This document shows positions 35,345 through 48,124 of a DNA stretch of 64,000 bases, in pieces; position 1 is the stretch's first letter, and each line of letters opens with the position of its first letter. The notes beneath the pieces were generated by a model that worked only from the letters and a program-made list of their open reading frames with translations, did no database searches and was not told the DNA's origin. The stretch is from positions 17,707,667 to 17,771,666 of the forward strand of contig JASKMD010000008.1 in NCBI GenBank assembly GCA_030144725.1, given 5' to 3'. Position numbers and translations under genes: made by a program. Source of the stretch: Haematococcus lacustris (Eukaryota; Chlorophyta; Chlorophyceae; Chlamydomonadales; Haematococcaceae).

Positions 35345-38300
35345 TCATACGCCATGCACCTTCAGGCCGCGGTCGAGCGCAGCATTCTCCGCTGCTCGTG
35401 CTTCCGCCAGGGCTGGCTTTTCGTTCAGGCCCAGGGCTGCTGCCTGCTGCCAAATGCGGACTGCGCTTATGTCGTGCATGCCAAGCGAGGCGCAGAGGCC
35501 GCGGAGTATCATGACGGATCTGCGAGAACAAACGCATGTCACGCCACAGGGCAATGGTGACCAGCTCATCCGTGTCACAAAGCGACCTGCATCGTCACTG
35601 AAGATCGCGGATGTCGCTCGTGAAAGTTTACGGAATTCCTAGCAGTCCCCAATGTATTCTTGTCCGAGTGTGAGCGGTCGGACTCTATTGACTAGCCTTG
35701 CCCGTGCGAAGTTCATATGAGCTACGTGCTTGGTATTGTGCTATGGTGCTCTGCTGACTTGGCGTGGGCAGGCAGTGACGCAGCACAGACCCACCGCATG
35801 ACCAGGTACAGACAGGCCGGGAATGATTCCAGCTCAATGCCGGGCACCACATCCTTGCCACCAAAGGAGTAGGACTCCCCCTCAGGCACATACCTGCACA
35901 AGCCCGCCAGCAGCAGCCAGTCAGCAGCAGACACCTCGCTGGACCTGACCCTGACCCTGGGCCTGGCCCTGACCCTGCGTCATATCAATGCGCTCAATCC
36001 GCCTGCACACCACACTATGATGAATACACAGCATGGCACAACAGGCCACACAGCCTGCTGCTCTGGTCAGGTGGCCTAGATGCAGCGTACCCAGCTCACT
36101 ACCACACCCACACCCGCACCGGCTCACAGCTGCCCCGCCACCACATCAGTCCATGGGGCAAACAAAAGCCACCGAAGGTACCCAGGGGGGTCCCTGTTGG
36201 GTTAGGGTCAGGCTTAGGGTCAGGGTCACTAACTTCTAACCCCTGCCGCCTCACATGGTGTCGAACATGATGGTCAGCATGGTAAGCACGGCACGCGAGC
36301 TCATGCCCGACACCTCCTCGTCCGGCACCATGGACAAAAGCACCGCGGCCGCCTCGCGGCCCAGCCCCAGGCCCCCCACACCCTGCTGCAGCAGCCGGGT
36401 AGCCAGGCCCACGCGGGCGGCCTCCCCTGGCTGCCCTCCTGCTGCCGACAACCGCTGCAGCGCGGTCAACACGGTCGACCCAATGGCGGTGGGGCTGCCC
36501 CCCTGCTGCTGTTGCCTCTTAGCGTGTGCATTCAAGACCAGCTCAGCAGCGGAGGCCGCGGACAAGGAGGGTGCAGAGGGGGTATTTTTTTGTTTTGTGG
36601 CAGGGGTTGGGGAGGAAGGGGAGGGGGCCAGCACCAGACCAAAGGGGGCCCCAGCAGCCAGGGCGTCCTTAGCGCTGCCCCGGGCTATGGCGGAGAACAG
36701 GGCGCACAGGCCGCGCCGCTCCTTGGCCCCCAGGGCAGACACCTGGCCAAAGTCCAGCAGCGCCACTCGGCCGTCGGGCTGCAGCGCAGTGCAGTGCAGT
36801 GTCATGCTGGGTCAGGGGCAGCCTCAGGGGCGCAACAGCAACAGCAACAGCAGGGGCAGCAAAGCTGGGGTGAGCGCGTCAGAAGCAGGTGCAGGAGCAA
36901 CAGCAGGGCAGCAGGGCCAGGGCCTCGGGGGCTTGAGGGCAGAAGGGTGCGGTCAGGCTCTCACTTGCATCAGGATGTTTCCTGGGTGCGGGTCACAGTG
37001 CGCCATGCCGTCCACCTGCACCACACACAGTCTCACAATCTCAGCCTCAACTGGGCGATGTAGGCCTGCCCTTGCCCCAGTCCCTGCCCCTGGCCCTGCC
37101 TATTCCACTGCCTCTAACTCTGTCCTTTTCCCGCCCCCTGCTCAAGAGCCTTGGGCACCTGGCCCCCTCACCAGCAGGGTGTGGCCAAACACCTCCAGCA
37201 CCGCCAGCACCCCCTTGCGGGCCAGATCCCGCGCTGCCTCATCGCCTTGCATAGCCGCAGCCAACAGCTGAGTCATGGGAGTGCCTGGGGCCAGCCAGCA
37301 GGACAGGGTGCGTGTGGTGAGCGGGCAGGAGGGAGGAGGAGGAGGAGGAGGAGGAGGGGGCGGGGAGGGCGAGTGGGGGTGGGGAAGGGAGGGGGACTCA
37401 TGCTGATGACGCTGCCCGCACCTTCCATGCGCTGCATGACGATGATGCCAGGGCCGCAGAGTGGCATGCACGGCTGGGGGACCAGCACCTTGGGGGTCAG
37501 GCGGGCCAGGCGGTGCCCCATGGCCGACATGATGCGCGCCTCTCGGCTGCAGAGCAGCAGCCACATGGCAAGCCACATGAGCCAGGTGCTGGGCCCGGGC
37601 TGCTGCCAGAGAGGCACCGCAGCGTTGATTCAGAACTGTTTGCAGGGGAGGGGAGGGCAGCTGGGGTGTACAGCTGCTAAAGAGAAGCAAGGGGCGAGCA
37701 GCGAAGGGGCGAGCAGCAGGGTGGCGGGCGGCAGGCACGGCTGAGTAAGCAGGAGTAAGTCAAGGCCCTGACGCAGCCAGGGCCGAGCAAGTCATGGCAG
37801 GCACCCGCCCAGTGCAGCTGGCAGGGCAGCCTGGGCAGCTTGAGGGGTCAGAGGCAGGCAGAGGGTCCAGGGTATAGAATCCTCCCGAATGACTCGAGGA
37901 CTCGAGGCTGTGCGAGCTGGGCTAGGTAAGACCCTGGCGATGTGGCATTGTCGCAAGTGGCGCCCCAGATGGCGCTTGGTGCTTTTCTCAACCTGATGCC
38001 GTAGCCTTTGCCTAACATACCTGTGGTTGTTTACAGCTCTCGCCTGACATGTAACAACGACACATTCATGCGCGCCGCAACAGCCATTGAAGCTGACCCT
38101 GACCCCAGGTTGGTAGCAGCCTCTGGGTCCGTGTCCTGGAATCTGCAGCTCCGCCCCCACCAGCTGCCCCTGACCCTGACCTCCCTCTGCCACTGACCTG
38201 AAGTCAAACTCTTTGGGCACGGCGGCTTGCATCTCCTTCACGGTGCTGCAGGGGAGGGGAGGGGAGGGAGGGGAGGGTGAGCACGCAGGCAGGCAATTCG

Positions 38301-41300
38301 GGAGCAGGATGCGGGCAGGGGTAGAGGTGTAAGGCCTGTCAGGGGTAGAGGGGGAGGTCATGAGGTCAGAGGTTGAGGGCAGGGGAGGTATGTGAAGGGA
38401 GGTGTAAAGGGTGCGCCAGTGCTGGAGCACAGTGTGGCTTGCGAGCTGTCAGGGTGTGAGGGGCAGGGTGTGAGGGGCAGGGTGTGAGGGGCAGGGTGTG
38501 AGGGGCAGGGTGTGAGGGGCAGGGTGTGAGGGGCAGGGTGTGAGGGGCAGGGTGTGAGGGGCAGGGTGTGAGGGGCAGGGCAAGGGAGGGAGGGGAAAGT
38601 CTTGGGCTAGGGAAGCAGGGTAAAGTCACGGGACTGTAACAGGGGTGTGGCGGCCTGGGGGCTGTGGCTGACATGCAGCTGACAAGGTCCCTAAACATGG
38701 TCAATGGCAGCAGCAGGAGGAAGTCAAGGCGGCAGGCAGGGACTCACGGGACGGCGTCAAAGGGCAGCACGTGATTAAGGAAGGCGGCGATGCGCCCCAT
38801 GTTGCGCAGGTCCGCCCCCATCAGCTTCTGCACGTCCTGGTGCTGCACCTTGACCACCACCTGGGAGGGGTCGGGCAGCTGGGTGGGTGGGTGGGTGAGT
38901 GGGTGGGTGGGTGCGTGGGTGGGTGCGTGGGCATGCAGTGCAGGGCATGCGGGCAGGGCAGGACAGGCAGGACAGTGGGCGCCACCTACATCTGGCTTGT
39001 GTGGCCACGCATCCCCCAGCAGCTGCAGCAGGGCTGGGGACAGCCTGCCAGCATGCACCTGCACGGCGGCACAGGGGGAGCAGTGGGGAGGTGGAGGGGG
39101 GTGGAGGGGGGTGGAGGGGGGTGGAGGGGGTGTATAGGGAGATGGAGGGAGGTGGAGGGGGGTGGAGGGGGTGGAAGGGGGTGGAGGGGGTGGAGGGGGT
39201 TTATAGGGAGATGGAGGGAGGTGGAGGGGGGTGGAGGGGGTGTATAGGGAGATGGAGGGAGGTGGAGGGGGGTGGAGGGGGTGGAAGGGGGTGGAGGGGG
39301 TGGAGGGGGTTTATAGGGAGATGGAGGGAGGTGGAGGGGGGTGGAGGGGGTGGAGGGGAGGTGGAGGGGAGGTGGAGGGAGGTGGGGGAAGGTGGGGGAA
39401 GGTGGCCAGCGCCTTGTGGCGGCGCCCCACCTGGGCTATGGAGGCAGAGGCCAGGGGTACGGGGTCCAGCTCTTCAAACCACTGCTGAACAAGGTCCCCT
39501 GCACCCTTGCCCTTGCCCTTCCCTTTCCGCCCCCCACCCCTCCCCTTGCGCCGCCCACCCTCCCCTCCATCACTCCCTGACCCGCTGCCACCTGCTGCCG
39601 CGCCCACCCCCACCACTCCGCCAGGGTCGCTCTCAAGAATCGGGGCAGGCAGGCTGCCAGAAACAGACGCTGCGGTGTCGGCCACCGAAACGCAGCTGAC
39701 CTGCGCGCTGCAGCTGCGCACCGCCTCGCTCAAACTTCTCCGCTCCGCGAGGACGGGAAGCGCGGACGGCGACACGGTGAACACGCCGACGCTGCCGCTG
39801 TCAGGGCCCGGTGCCCGGCCAATAGAGTGGCGTGGCTTGGAGGGGCTGAAGAAAGAGGAGCGGTAGGGACTTTGGCTGCCGGCCAGGCTGCCCTCCCCCT
39901 CCTCACCCTGGCCCTGCGAGTGGCCTGACTCGCTGTGGGTAGGGAGCAGGCTGAGGCTGTGGCGCTTGCCCATGCCCCAGGTACGCCCCCCGCCGCCGCC
40001 GCCCCCGCTGCCACGATCCAAGCCAGCTTCGACAGCATTGGCCGCGTTGCCCGCGAAGGGACTGGAGGCGGTGGAGGGGCCGGCAAAACTGGAGGAATAT
40101 CGGCGAGGGCCCCCAAGCAGGAGCCCACTGGGCAGCGGGCCAGCAGGCGAGTCCCGGTCGGCCCCCCCCGCCCGCCCCGCTGCCAAGCGGCTCGTCAGCA
40201 GCTGCACCGGCGACGAAGGCGGCCTCGGGAAGAGCAGCTGCAGCTTGCCCTGCCCCGGGGACCTCTGCCCCACCTTGCGTTCCTGTCATGCTGGCAGCAG
40301 CTGCCTGATGGCTGGGGTCTGCAGCACCAGGGGTGGGTGCCGGGGGAGCAGGGAGAGGTCCAGCGTCTGAGGGCCGCCGGCCGAGGCTGCCGCGAGCCAG
40401 ACGAGCCATCCACCAGCTGCTCTTCTGGGTCTGGACCCCCCCTGCTGGCCCACTGGCAGCAGCCGTAGGGGGGGCAGGCGGGGGGGCAGGCGGGGGGGCA
40501 GTCGTGGCTGGCCCAGCAGGTATTGACACCCACTCCTTGGAGGGTGAGGGGGCCAAGCTGGTCCCCTCCACCATGCTGCTGCTGGCCCAGCTGGCCCCCC
40601 CCAGCTCCCCCCCTGCCCCCTGGCCCCCTGCCCCAGCCTCGCTGCTGACCAGGCAGGTGCTGGCATCAGGGAGGCTCTGGGAGGGGGCGGGGGAGGGGCC
40701 GCCTGGGGGGCCCCTCCCTGCCCCAAGGGTAGCTGTGCCCGGGTGGCTTGCCTGCAGGCTGCTCCGCCGCCCCACCAGCCAGCTGCTCCAAGTGCTAGTG
40801 GGGGCGGGGTCAGGGTCTGCGGCTGGGGCGGGCAGGGTGGAGGGCGGTTCTGGCAGGTCGGTTGGGTGGTTGACGGGGTAGGTTGGAGGCGCGTCCTCAG
40901 ACATGCTGAGTCTGGCAAGAGCAGCGGCGGTGAGGGGCAGGGGTGGGGGGGTGGGGGTGCTGGTGGGGGGTGTGTCCCTGCTGGGGGGGCCCGAGGAGGT
41001 GGGTACAGGAGAGGGGGAGAGGGGGCGGCGGGTGTGCAGCGTGGCTGCCAACTCAGTTGCCTCCAGGTCCTGAACAGCAGGGCCAGACCACTGGGTGGGG
41101 GGTGTGATGGGGGGTGGGGTGTGAAGGGGGGTGATGGGGGGTGGGGTGTGAAGGGGTGTGATGGGGGGTGGGGTGTGAAGGGGGATGATGGGGGGTGGGG
41201 GGGTGTGAGGGGGGGTGATGGCAGCAGTGCGTGGTGCAGGAGGGCATCCAGGGTTTGGCGACCCCATGTGGGCAGGCTCTTGGCCTGCTGTTGGGAGACC

Positions 41301-43378
41301 CCATCAGTGTGTGTGTGGTGGTGGGGGCATGCTGATCACATCGCATCGCGCCGCCCGGATGCTCTGCTGCCATCCCTGGACATGTCACCTTGGCCACCCG
41401 GCCTTTCACCTTCCTCCCCCCCCACTCCTCCCCATCCCGCCTTCCACACTCATGCTGACCTACCCCTCCGTGCCCCACCCACCCCCCCGGTCCCACCTTG
41501 AGGATGGAGCGGCGCACATTCTTCCAGGGCCGCACCGGGGTGTCGTCCCACAGCTTGGCCAGGCGGCGCGCCCAGGCCTCGGGGGTGAACTCGCGCTTGG
41601 TGGCCAGGATCTGGCCGCTCTTCACGTAGTAGCCTTGCACCTGGAAGGGGGGGTCAGCGGGAGGCAGGGGGGGAGGGGAGGGAGGGGCCTTGCACCTGGT
41701 GCCGGGTCAGCAGGAGGCAGGGGGGAGGGGTGGGGGAGGGGGCCAAGCTGGGCTGCAGCAGGCAGGCTATTCAACTTTGTCAGCTTGTCTTGGCAGCCAG
41801 AGAGCTGGGGGAAGAGCTGGGGGGAATAAGGGCAAGGGCTGGGTCTGGCACCCCCTGCAGAGACCCTAAACCCAGCCCTTGTCCCGCACCTGACCTCCCC
41901 CCTGCCCTCTGACCTCACCCCCTACCCCCCACTGCCCTCTGCCCTCACCCCTCCCCCCTGCCCTCGGCCCTCACCCACCCACCCCCCTGCCCTCTGCCCC
42001 ACCCACCCCCCTGCCCTCTGCCCCACCCACCCCCCTGCCCTCTGCCCCACCCACCCCCCTGCCCTCTGCCCCCCCCCCCCCCCCTGCCCTCTGCCCCAAC
42101 CCCCCCCCCTGCCCTCTGCCCCAACCCCCCCCCCTGCCCTCTGCCCCAACCCCCCCCCCCTGCCCTCTGCCCTCACCCCCCCCCGTGCCCTCTGCCCCCC
42201 GCCCCCCCTGCCCCCTGCTGGCCGCACCTTGTTGACCATGGCGTACACCTGGGCCCCGCCCCTCTCATGGCGCCGGGCCCACCGCGCGTCCACCTTCTGC
42301 TGACTCAGCCCAAACAGCCGGCGCGACAAGTCCACACGCCACTTGGTCCACATGTAGCTCTGCAGCCAGCACAGCCACACACTTAGTCACACACTCAGTC
42401 ACACACTCAGCCACACACTCAGTCACACACTCAGCCACACACTCAGTCACACACTCAGCCACACACTCAGTCACTCACTCAGCCACACACTCAGCCACTC
42501 ACTCAGACCCACACTCTGTCACAGTCAGACCCATCACCACCAGCACACAAGAGCTGCAGTCCCCCAGTGGGCCAGGGGGGGTGGGGGACAGGGGGCGCTG
42601 CCTGTGTGCCGCCTGCTGCTGCTCTTAGCTCTCAGCCCTGGGGTTAACCCTAGCCCTGACCCTAGCCCTAGCCCTAGCCCTAGCCCTAGCCCTAGCCCTA
42701 GCCCTAGCCCTAGCCCTAGCCCTAGCCCTAGCCCTGACCCTGAGCCTGACCCTAGCCCAGTGTTTTTGCTGGCTGGCCCGAGGCTGGCGCTGCTCACTGA
42801 GAAGATGGGCAGGATGCGGCGCCAGACCCGCATGCTGCGATAGGCGTCTGGGAACAGGCGCTTCACAAATGATGTCAGCGCCACCAGCAGCAGAGCGGAG
42901 TCAGCCATGGGGCTGAGCACCTTGTGAACAGTGCTGGGGAGGAAGGCATGGACCTGCGCAACCAGCCAGCGGCAGCAGCCAGGCCATGTGAGGGCGGTGG
43001 CAGCAATGACAGTGGTAGCAGGGGCAGCATGCCCTCCGCAGGCTACTTCACAGTGCTGGCGCAACGGATTGCAGTGTGCTCTGTTGGCGACGAGAGCTCA
43101 GTGAGTGCCACGACCAGCTGGTCCGAACATACGGAGAGCACGATGCTGAGCGAAAAGCAAAAAGGTCATGGTGCGAGGTTGCACGCTGGCTGCGTCAGCA
43201 GTGAGGTGCGAGGGTGGGGAAGGAGGCGTGCTGCACGCACCTGCGCCACACCCGGCCAACGCTTTACTCGCGGGTGCGTCGCCAGTGCCGCCAGTTTCAC
43301 AACCCTTACTACTGGCGCAGCCACCACATTCGCTAGGATAAGGCCCAATGCACCAGGCAACGCTCGCAAGAATTGCAT
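35345..43378 (-). CDS. ABC1/UbiB-family atypical kinase (ABC1K), 14 or more exons, about 1,150 aa
   Basis: Atypical protein kinase-like fold; family members act in mitochondria or plastids in quinone and prenyl-lipid metabolism. Exons: 43378-43241, 42953-42798, 42359-42228, 41640-41497, 41069-39431, 39058-38990, 38860-38748, 38245-38198, 37546-37422, 37284-37172, 37015-36965, 36778-36255, 35893-35795, 35519-35345. Motifs: KxGQ in YYVKSGQIL; LDPVPLASASIAQ joined across an intron to VHAG (the AxASIAQVH hallmark); VVVKVQH with the nucleotide-binding Lys; SREARIM; HCDPHPGNIL; LLDFGQV; C-terminal LRGLCASLGMHDISAVRIW. Exon 5 carries a Pro/Ala/Ser/Gly-rich insertion of about 500 residues between KxGQ and the ASIAQVH block. 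Its two halves are in different frames, so a short intron or a frameshift lies near 40,000-40,290. A second insertion of roughly 100 residues follows DFG. The N-terminus is Ala/Val/Arg-rich, compatible with organelle targeting. Confidence 0.9.
38455..38590. repeat. 15-bp minisatellite, about 9 copies, in an ABC1K intron
   Basis: Near-perfect tandem unit GTGTGAGGGGCAGGG. Intronic; the long frames it opens on the other strand are artefacts of a stop-free unit. Confidence 0.85.
39080..39412. repeat. GGTGGAGGG minisatellite with a duplicated higher-order unit
   Basis: Array of GGTGGAGGGGG-like units in an ABC1K intron. A larger block containing TATAGGGAGATGGAGGGAGG recurs about four times with spacers of about 60 bp, giving a nested repeat. 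Confidence 0.8.
41095..41220. repeat. GGGGTGTGA-type minisatellite in an ABC1K intron
   Basis: Repeats built from TGATGGGGGGTGGGGTGTGA, about four copies, directly upstream (in gene sense) of the insertion exon. Confidence 0.75.
41915..42215. repeat. CCCTGCCCTCTGCCCC minisatellite in an ABC1K intron
   Basis: About 11 copies of a 22-27 bp C-rich unit with a variable poly-C spacer. No coding signal. Confidence 0.85.
42376..42520. repeat. 12-bp CACACACTCAGT/C minisatellite in an ABC1K intron
   Basis: About 11 tandem copies of a 12-bp unit alternating ...CAGTCACACACT... and ...CAGCCACACACT.... Confidence 0.85.
42641..42760. repeat. CCCTAG hexamer array, about 14 copies, in an ABC1K intron
   Basis: Tandem CCCTAG, grading into CCCTGA at both ends, and one CCCTAA-like start. 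A one-base variant of the TTAGGG telomere unit, on the opposite strand orientation. Confidence 0.85.
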
Positions 43379-43817
43379 TCCTCGCTTGTGGCTCCGCGCT
43401 GCCTCTTCTAATGCTTTTCAGAGTACGCACGTGGCAGGTGAGCACAAACACTTGTTCTACATGCTTGCCACATGTTTTTTGCGCACATGTGGCGGCCCGC
43501 AGTAGGTCACCCCTCCCATTGAACCACCACGTAAGGGACATTTGACTTTGCGGCGTGCCTGGTGAGAGTTGAGTTGTCATTTTAACGCGGAACGCCTTAT
43601 CTTTGCGTCGCGCTTGCGTCTGCGCGCCCGAGCTGCTGGCACCCACGGTGACCGGCAGTCTGCCAGGCACGCGAACAGTTCCGCTCTGCGCGATGGGCCT
43701 TTCAAGTGCTGCCTAACAACACCCACAACGCGGGATGCAGAGTTCTCCGCTGCGGTACACTGCGGTACACTTTACGCATGGAGCCCAATTTTCTCAACGT
43801 CACCTTACACAGCCAGC

Positions 43818-44613
43818 TCAATCCCACTCTGCCTGCCCATTGAGATGCTCCAGTACCATGTACCGTAGGTCAGCACGCAAGGTGTTGGCTGGCACATACA
43901 ACCCCACTGCCTTGCAATACTCGTATAACATTTTCACGCTCAGCTTCTTGCCCAAGGTGCACAGCTGCTTCACGCTATCTGGTGCAAATGAGCACAGAAG
44001 GGTGAGGCACTCATCGTCCCAGTGCTTGTCATCCCTCTTCTGATCGAACATGGGCATGGCCACAAAGGGCTTTGTGATGGTGGGCCTCATGCACACACCC
44101 CTTGGTGCGGGGGTCATGCATTGGGCACATGCTCTGCACAGTCTCTGACCACTCAACGTGGATCCCTGCAGCAGGGAAGAAGCAGCTATGCATGCTCATA
44201 GAGCCGGGGATGGATGATGCAAAGGCATGTGCATCCCGCTGTGGAGCACTGCAAAGCTCTACCTCCCGTGTGCTCAGCTCCAAGCACCACCGATGACCCA
44301 CACTTGCTCGTGCACGGTGAGCCTTGCTGGGGTCAGCAGCAGCAGCTGGCTTGTGATATGCATTGCAATGCTGCACAAACCCCAATGCATTGCACTTCCA
44401 AACACGATCAGCCAGGATCTCACCCCTCAACCACTGCTTCACCACCCCTCCCTCTGAATCATGCCTGCCCTTGAAGTGAGCTGTAGCCCCATAGCTCCAC
44501 CACACCGGCATGTTGAACCTCAGCGCCATGCCCCAATGCTGTCGCATGGCTGGGGCGCCCTTGAACTGCCCTGCACACCCATCAGACCACATGTACAACT
44601 GCAACTGCAACAC
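43818..44613 (-). pseudogene. Transposase-like fragment with a DDE/RNase H-like core
   Basis: The minus-strand frame 44613-44029 reads MWSDGCAGQFKGAPAMRQHW, then VWWSYGATAHFKGRHDSEGG and VVKQWLRG, followed by a Cys/His-bearing tail (CSAPQRDAHAF, VQSMCPMHDPRTKGC). An overlapping shifted frame continues from 44156 to 43818. The order SDG...QFK...W...(A/G)HxKGxxDxEGG..K is found in RNase H-fold transposase-like proteins of several eukaryotes. I cannot name the superfamily with certainty. Upstream minus-strand sequence to about 45,470 may hold earlier exons (VEIHVEGEAASYRSGRSHTA), but no reliable splice model was found. Frame changes suggest decay or missed introns. Confidence 0.5.
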
Positions 44614-44639
44614 ATGTACAACTGGGAGGTGGTGGGATT

Positions 44640-44830
44640 AGGATGGGGGAGTGGGGGGGGAGGGGAGGTGGTGAATGCAGCGGGACAGGCGGAAGGCCAG
44701 GAGTGTAGAGGGGAGGGGAGAGGGGTGGGGGAAGGTGGGAAGGGTGGAAGTGAAGGGTGGAAGTGAAGGTGGGAAGGGTGGAAGTGAAGGGGTGGGGGAA
44801 GGTGGGAAGGGTGGAAGGGTGGAAGTGAAA
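44640..44830. repeat. GGTGGAAGTGAAGG-type purine-rich repeat
   Basis: Imperfect tandem units of GGTGGAAGTGAAGGTGGGAA next to the transposase-like fragment. No coding signal. Confidence 0.7.
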
Positions 44831-45791
44831 AGCTTGGGGGCATGGTCTGCTTGTCCTGCTCCACAGTGGTGTGTCTGCATGACATTACACACAGGAGTGT
44901 GACGAGTGGTGCTACCACCAGGGTGCTAGGTTAAATGGTGCTTCCACCAGGGTGCTAGGTGGAAAGGGCCAAAACAGGCTGCAACCTGAGTGTGCAACTC
45001 ATGTTTTCAGCTGGCTTGCCATGTCAGCCCATCATCCAGCAGGGGCACTCACATGATGCGCGGCCGCAGCAGCCTCAGCACATGTTCTGTGGGCCAGTGG
45101 AACCTGTTGAGGCACTAGGTTATAACAGGCCATGATGACTTCAGACATCTGGGTTGTGACCTGGCCAATGGCTGTGTGACTGCGTCCGGAGCGGTAGGAG
45201 GCTGCCTCCCCCTCCACATGGATCTCCACCCAGCCAGTGCTGCCAGCTTGCGTAGACTTCGTACAACACGCACAGCGGGCAGCATGGCCCCCCTTCCGTC
45301 TGTAGGGGTGGGATTCGGAGTACAAGCCCATACCTGCAGGCATGTGCACAGGGCTGGAGACTTCGATTCACTTCGAATGTTGCCAGACTGGCATCAGCAT
45401 AGTGGGGCAGCATGGAGGGTTTAGCCCACCTCTTGGAGTCTAGTAAACAAGGGATCGGTGCAGTTGCCACTGCTGTGCTCCTTCTGTGGTCTCCTCCAAG
45501 TTTCAGAGCCCCTGAGCCAGCGCATGTTGGCTACGATGTTGGACATGGGGTCGGGCTCCTCGCACATCGCGCACTATTCATCGCGTCAATGAGGGACTCA
45601 CAGATACTGGGTCAGCGTACATCAAGTCCGCAGGCTCGGTAGGGTCGGATACCCGGCAACATGCCCGACCAGCTCGGCGCGTGCCTCAGCGCGGCCGCAT
45701 TCCGACGCTTCAATCCGCGTGTAAACCCGTGCAGAGATGAGTCCGGAAAAGCCGTTGTCCCTTATCGTTAGGGGGGTTGGTGGTTCAATGG

Positions 45792-46011
45792 GCAATCAAG
45801 TCTCCCGGTAACTCTTCCACCTGTGAGGTAGATTTACTAGCCGCTGTCAGGTGGAATAGCGCAACCGCCTAACCGCTGCCCGCACAGGTCGTGTTGCTCT
45901 ATCTAGAGCCATCTACAGCTCTGCGGACAAGACGACTGCGCAGCAGGGTAAAGAATGCCCACGGTAATCCTCTCCAGTAGCCTCAGCGCCGGCAGCTCCT
46001 ACCAGCACCAG
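45792..46011 (+). repeat. Left 220-bp terminal inverted repeat
   Basis: Starts GCAATCAAGTCTCCCGGTAA and ends CTCCTACCAGCACCAG. Inverted partner at 50,591-50,810. Confidence 0.92.
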
Positions 46012-47469
46012 ACAAGGCGCACCAGCTGCAGTGCACAAAGCAGCTGCTGGGCCAACGCTACGTCCGTAGCAGCTGCTGCGGATGCTGAGGATGGACTGCG
46101 GTCCCAGCGGCCAACGCAGCTCGCGCAGTGAGAAACGGTCGCTCCAACCCAGGTATGAGCTGCGTTGTGCCCGTTGTTGCTGGTATACCCGCACTTGCTG
46201 TTGCTTGCTGCTGTTGCACCTCACCTCACTTAATGCACAGCTATGTGTGGCATCGTCCTGGTTGTGGTGCTGGTCCACAGGTGTGGCCACACAGAAGCGT
46301 ACCACCCGTGAGCAGACATTGCCTCACAAGGGGCAAGTGCATGTTGGCATCACAGGAGGAGCATGCAGTAAGCACAGCTGGCCCACAAGGGGCAGGGGCA
46401 GGTATGAAGCGCAGCCGGGGCAGGTGCAGCAGGGGTAGGCAGGCAGCATTGCAGGAGTACGCAGGCACAACAGCAGGGGCATGCGGGTTGCATGCAGCTT
46501 GGGTAGGCAGCGGCAGCCAGGCAGGACAACAGTATACACTCAGGGCTGCAGTGGCAAACGCAGCAGGGATAGACCATCAGAGAAGAGCATGCTTTGCTTA
46601 TCAACAGGGAAGGATATGTCCATGCTTGTGCCTACTGGTGCTTGTGCAGATGCCCGCCCAAGGCGCATGATGTGATGGCGGCAGCAGTGGGGGAGGCGGT
46701 GCTAGCAGCAGCAGCAATGGTGGCAGCAATGGCGGCAGCACAACAGGAGTAGGCCCTTGTAACAACGATGGCAAGAACAGAATGGCTAGGCAGGTAGTGG
46801 GGGACAGGGGCAAGCGGACAGCATACCAGAGGAATGCAACTAGGACAATGACAGCAGCAGTGGCAGAGGCGACAGCGACAGGCGTCGACAGCGGCAGTGG
46901 CGGCAGCAGCGGCGGCAGGAGCAGCGGAAATGTTGATACAAGTCAGCAATGTCAGCAATCTCCTAGAATGTCCAGGTACACATGTCTCGTGCTAGCCTGT
47001 GCTTGTGCCTGCTTGTTCCTATCTGTGTGTCCCATCATGTGTGCCATCATCTGTGTGTCTATGCCAATGCATGCCACTTCCAGCATTCCCAGCACAGCAC
47101 AGCCAGGAGCGGCAGCCAGGCGTTGTCGGGGTGTTTGGCCAGCCTGCCCACTTCTAGCCATGCATGTCCTTGTTTGTTGATCACAAGCGTGCCCCTTGCT
47201 TGCTGCAGGTGCAACAGTCACATAGCGACCCCTCGGTCCCTTTTCCCTAACCCTACCCTGTCCCATCACCAACACCTCCAAGTCTCCTACGCCCCCACTT
47301 CCCCACTCCCCCTCACCTCCCCCCGGACATCGTGGTCCCCTCCCTATCCTACCCAGCAGCCAGGAGGAAGCCCCCTCTTGTCCCTTTTCTCCCTGCCCAA
47401 CCTCATTCCTCTTCTTCCTCTCCTGCCTGCCCTCTCTTCTCCCCCTTCTCCCTCTTCTCCCTAACCCTC

Positions 47470-47835
47470 CTAAGAAGTGGCTAACCGCCTGCCGACAAGT
47501 GGCTGACACCCAGCCCAGCCCAGCTGGCCTCCTGCCCCTTGGCTTCTTGCTCCTTCCCTCGGCTGTCCCACCACTACCACCAAGTCCGCAACCCGTCTAC
47601 TTACTCCCACCCCAGCGGGCTGCCTAGAGCTAGTATGTCTTGGGCTTCTTGACTTCCTTGCTGTGTGGATAGTAGCACCCACAGATGATGACGAGACATT
47701 GGGCTGCTTGGCTTTGTGAATGGCATTGAAAAGGATTGGGGTGATGTATGTCATGTACTTGCCATGCATCATAACTTTGGCTCCTGTAAGCTCATGTTGA
47801 GTATGCAACATCATGTTGATGCAAGCGTACGTCAC
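47470..47835 (-). CDS. Unassigned short ORF inside the TIR element
   Basis: Frame with protein-like composition in its first two thirds (HELTGAKVMMHGKYMTYITP, ILFNAIHKAKQPNVSSSSVG), then low-complexity. No family recognised. It could be an exon of the element's own gene; there is no splice or promoter evidence. Confidence 0.25.
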   Translation of the reverse strand: MTYACINMMLHTQHELTGAKVMMHGKYMTYITPILFNAIHKAKQPNVSSSSVGATIHTARKSRSPRHTSSRQPAGVGVSRRVADLVVVVGQPREGARSQGAGGQLGWAGCQPLVGRRLATS

Positions 47836-48124
47836 ACAGAGCCTTGAAGTCTCAATGATACCTAGTCTTCTAATGTAATAGTGGGAGGGTAGGATGTTTT
47901 GTGTAAAGCTGACAACCGGTTAGTGCATGGATGGCCCGCTTATACGGATAACCCATCTTCGCAACGTTCTCGTGTTCTTGCCCTTGCTAGCATAACGTGC
48001 CTTACCAAGCCTTGATGTAATGCACTACTCACGAGACGCAAGTGATAGCATGGTTTGCAGCTACAAGCCTGATAACCCTAGTGTCGCCCTCATGCACCGA
48101 ACACTACATTGTTATGGATGCGTC

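Noticed and set aside
39903..41267. A single 454-codon minus-strand Pro/Ala-rich gene
   Set aside because: It is part of the insertion exon of the ABC1K gene; its frame joins in phase with the KxGQ exon at 41,497.
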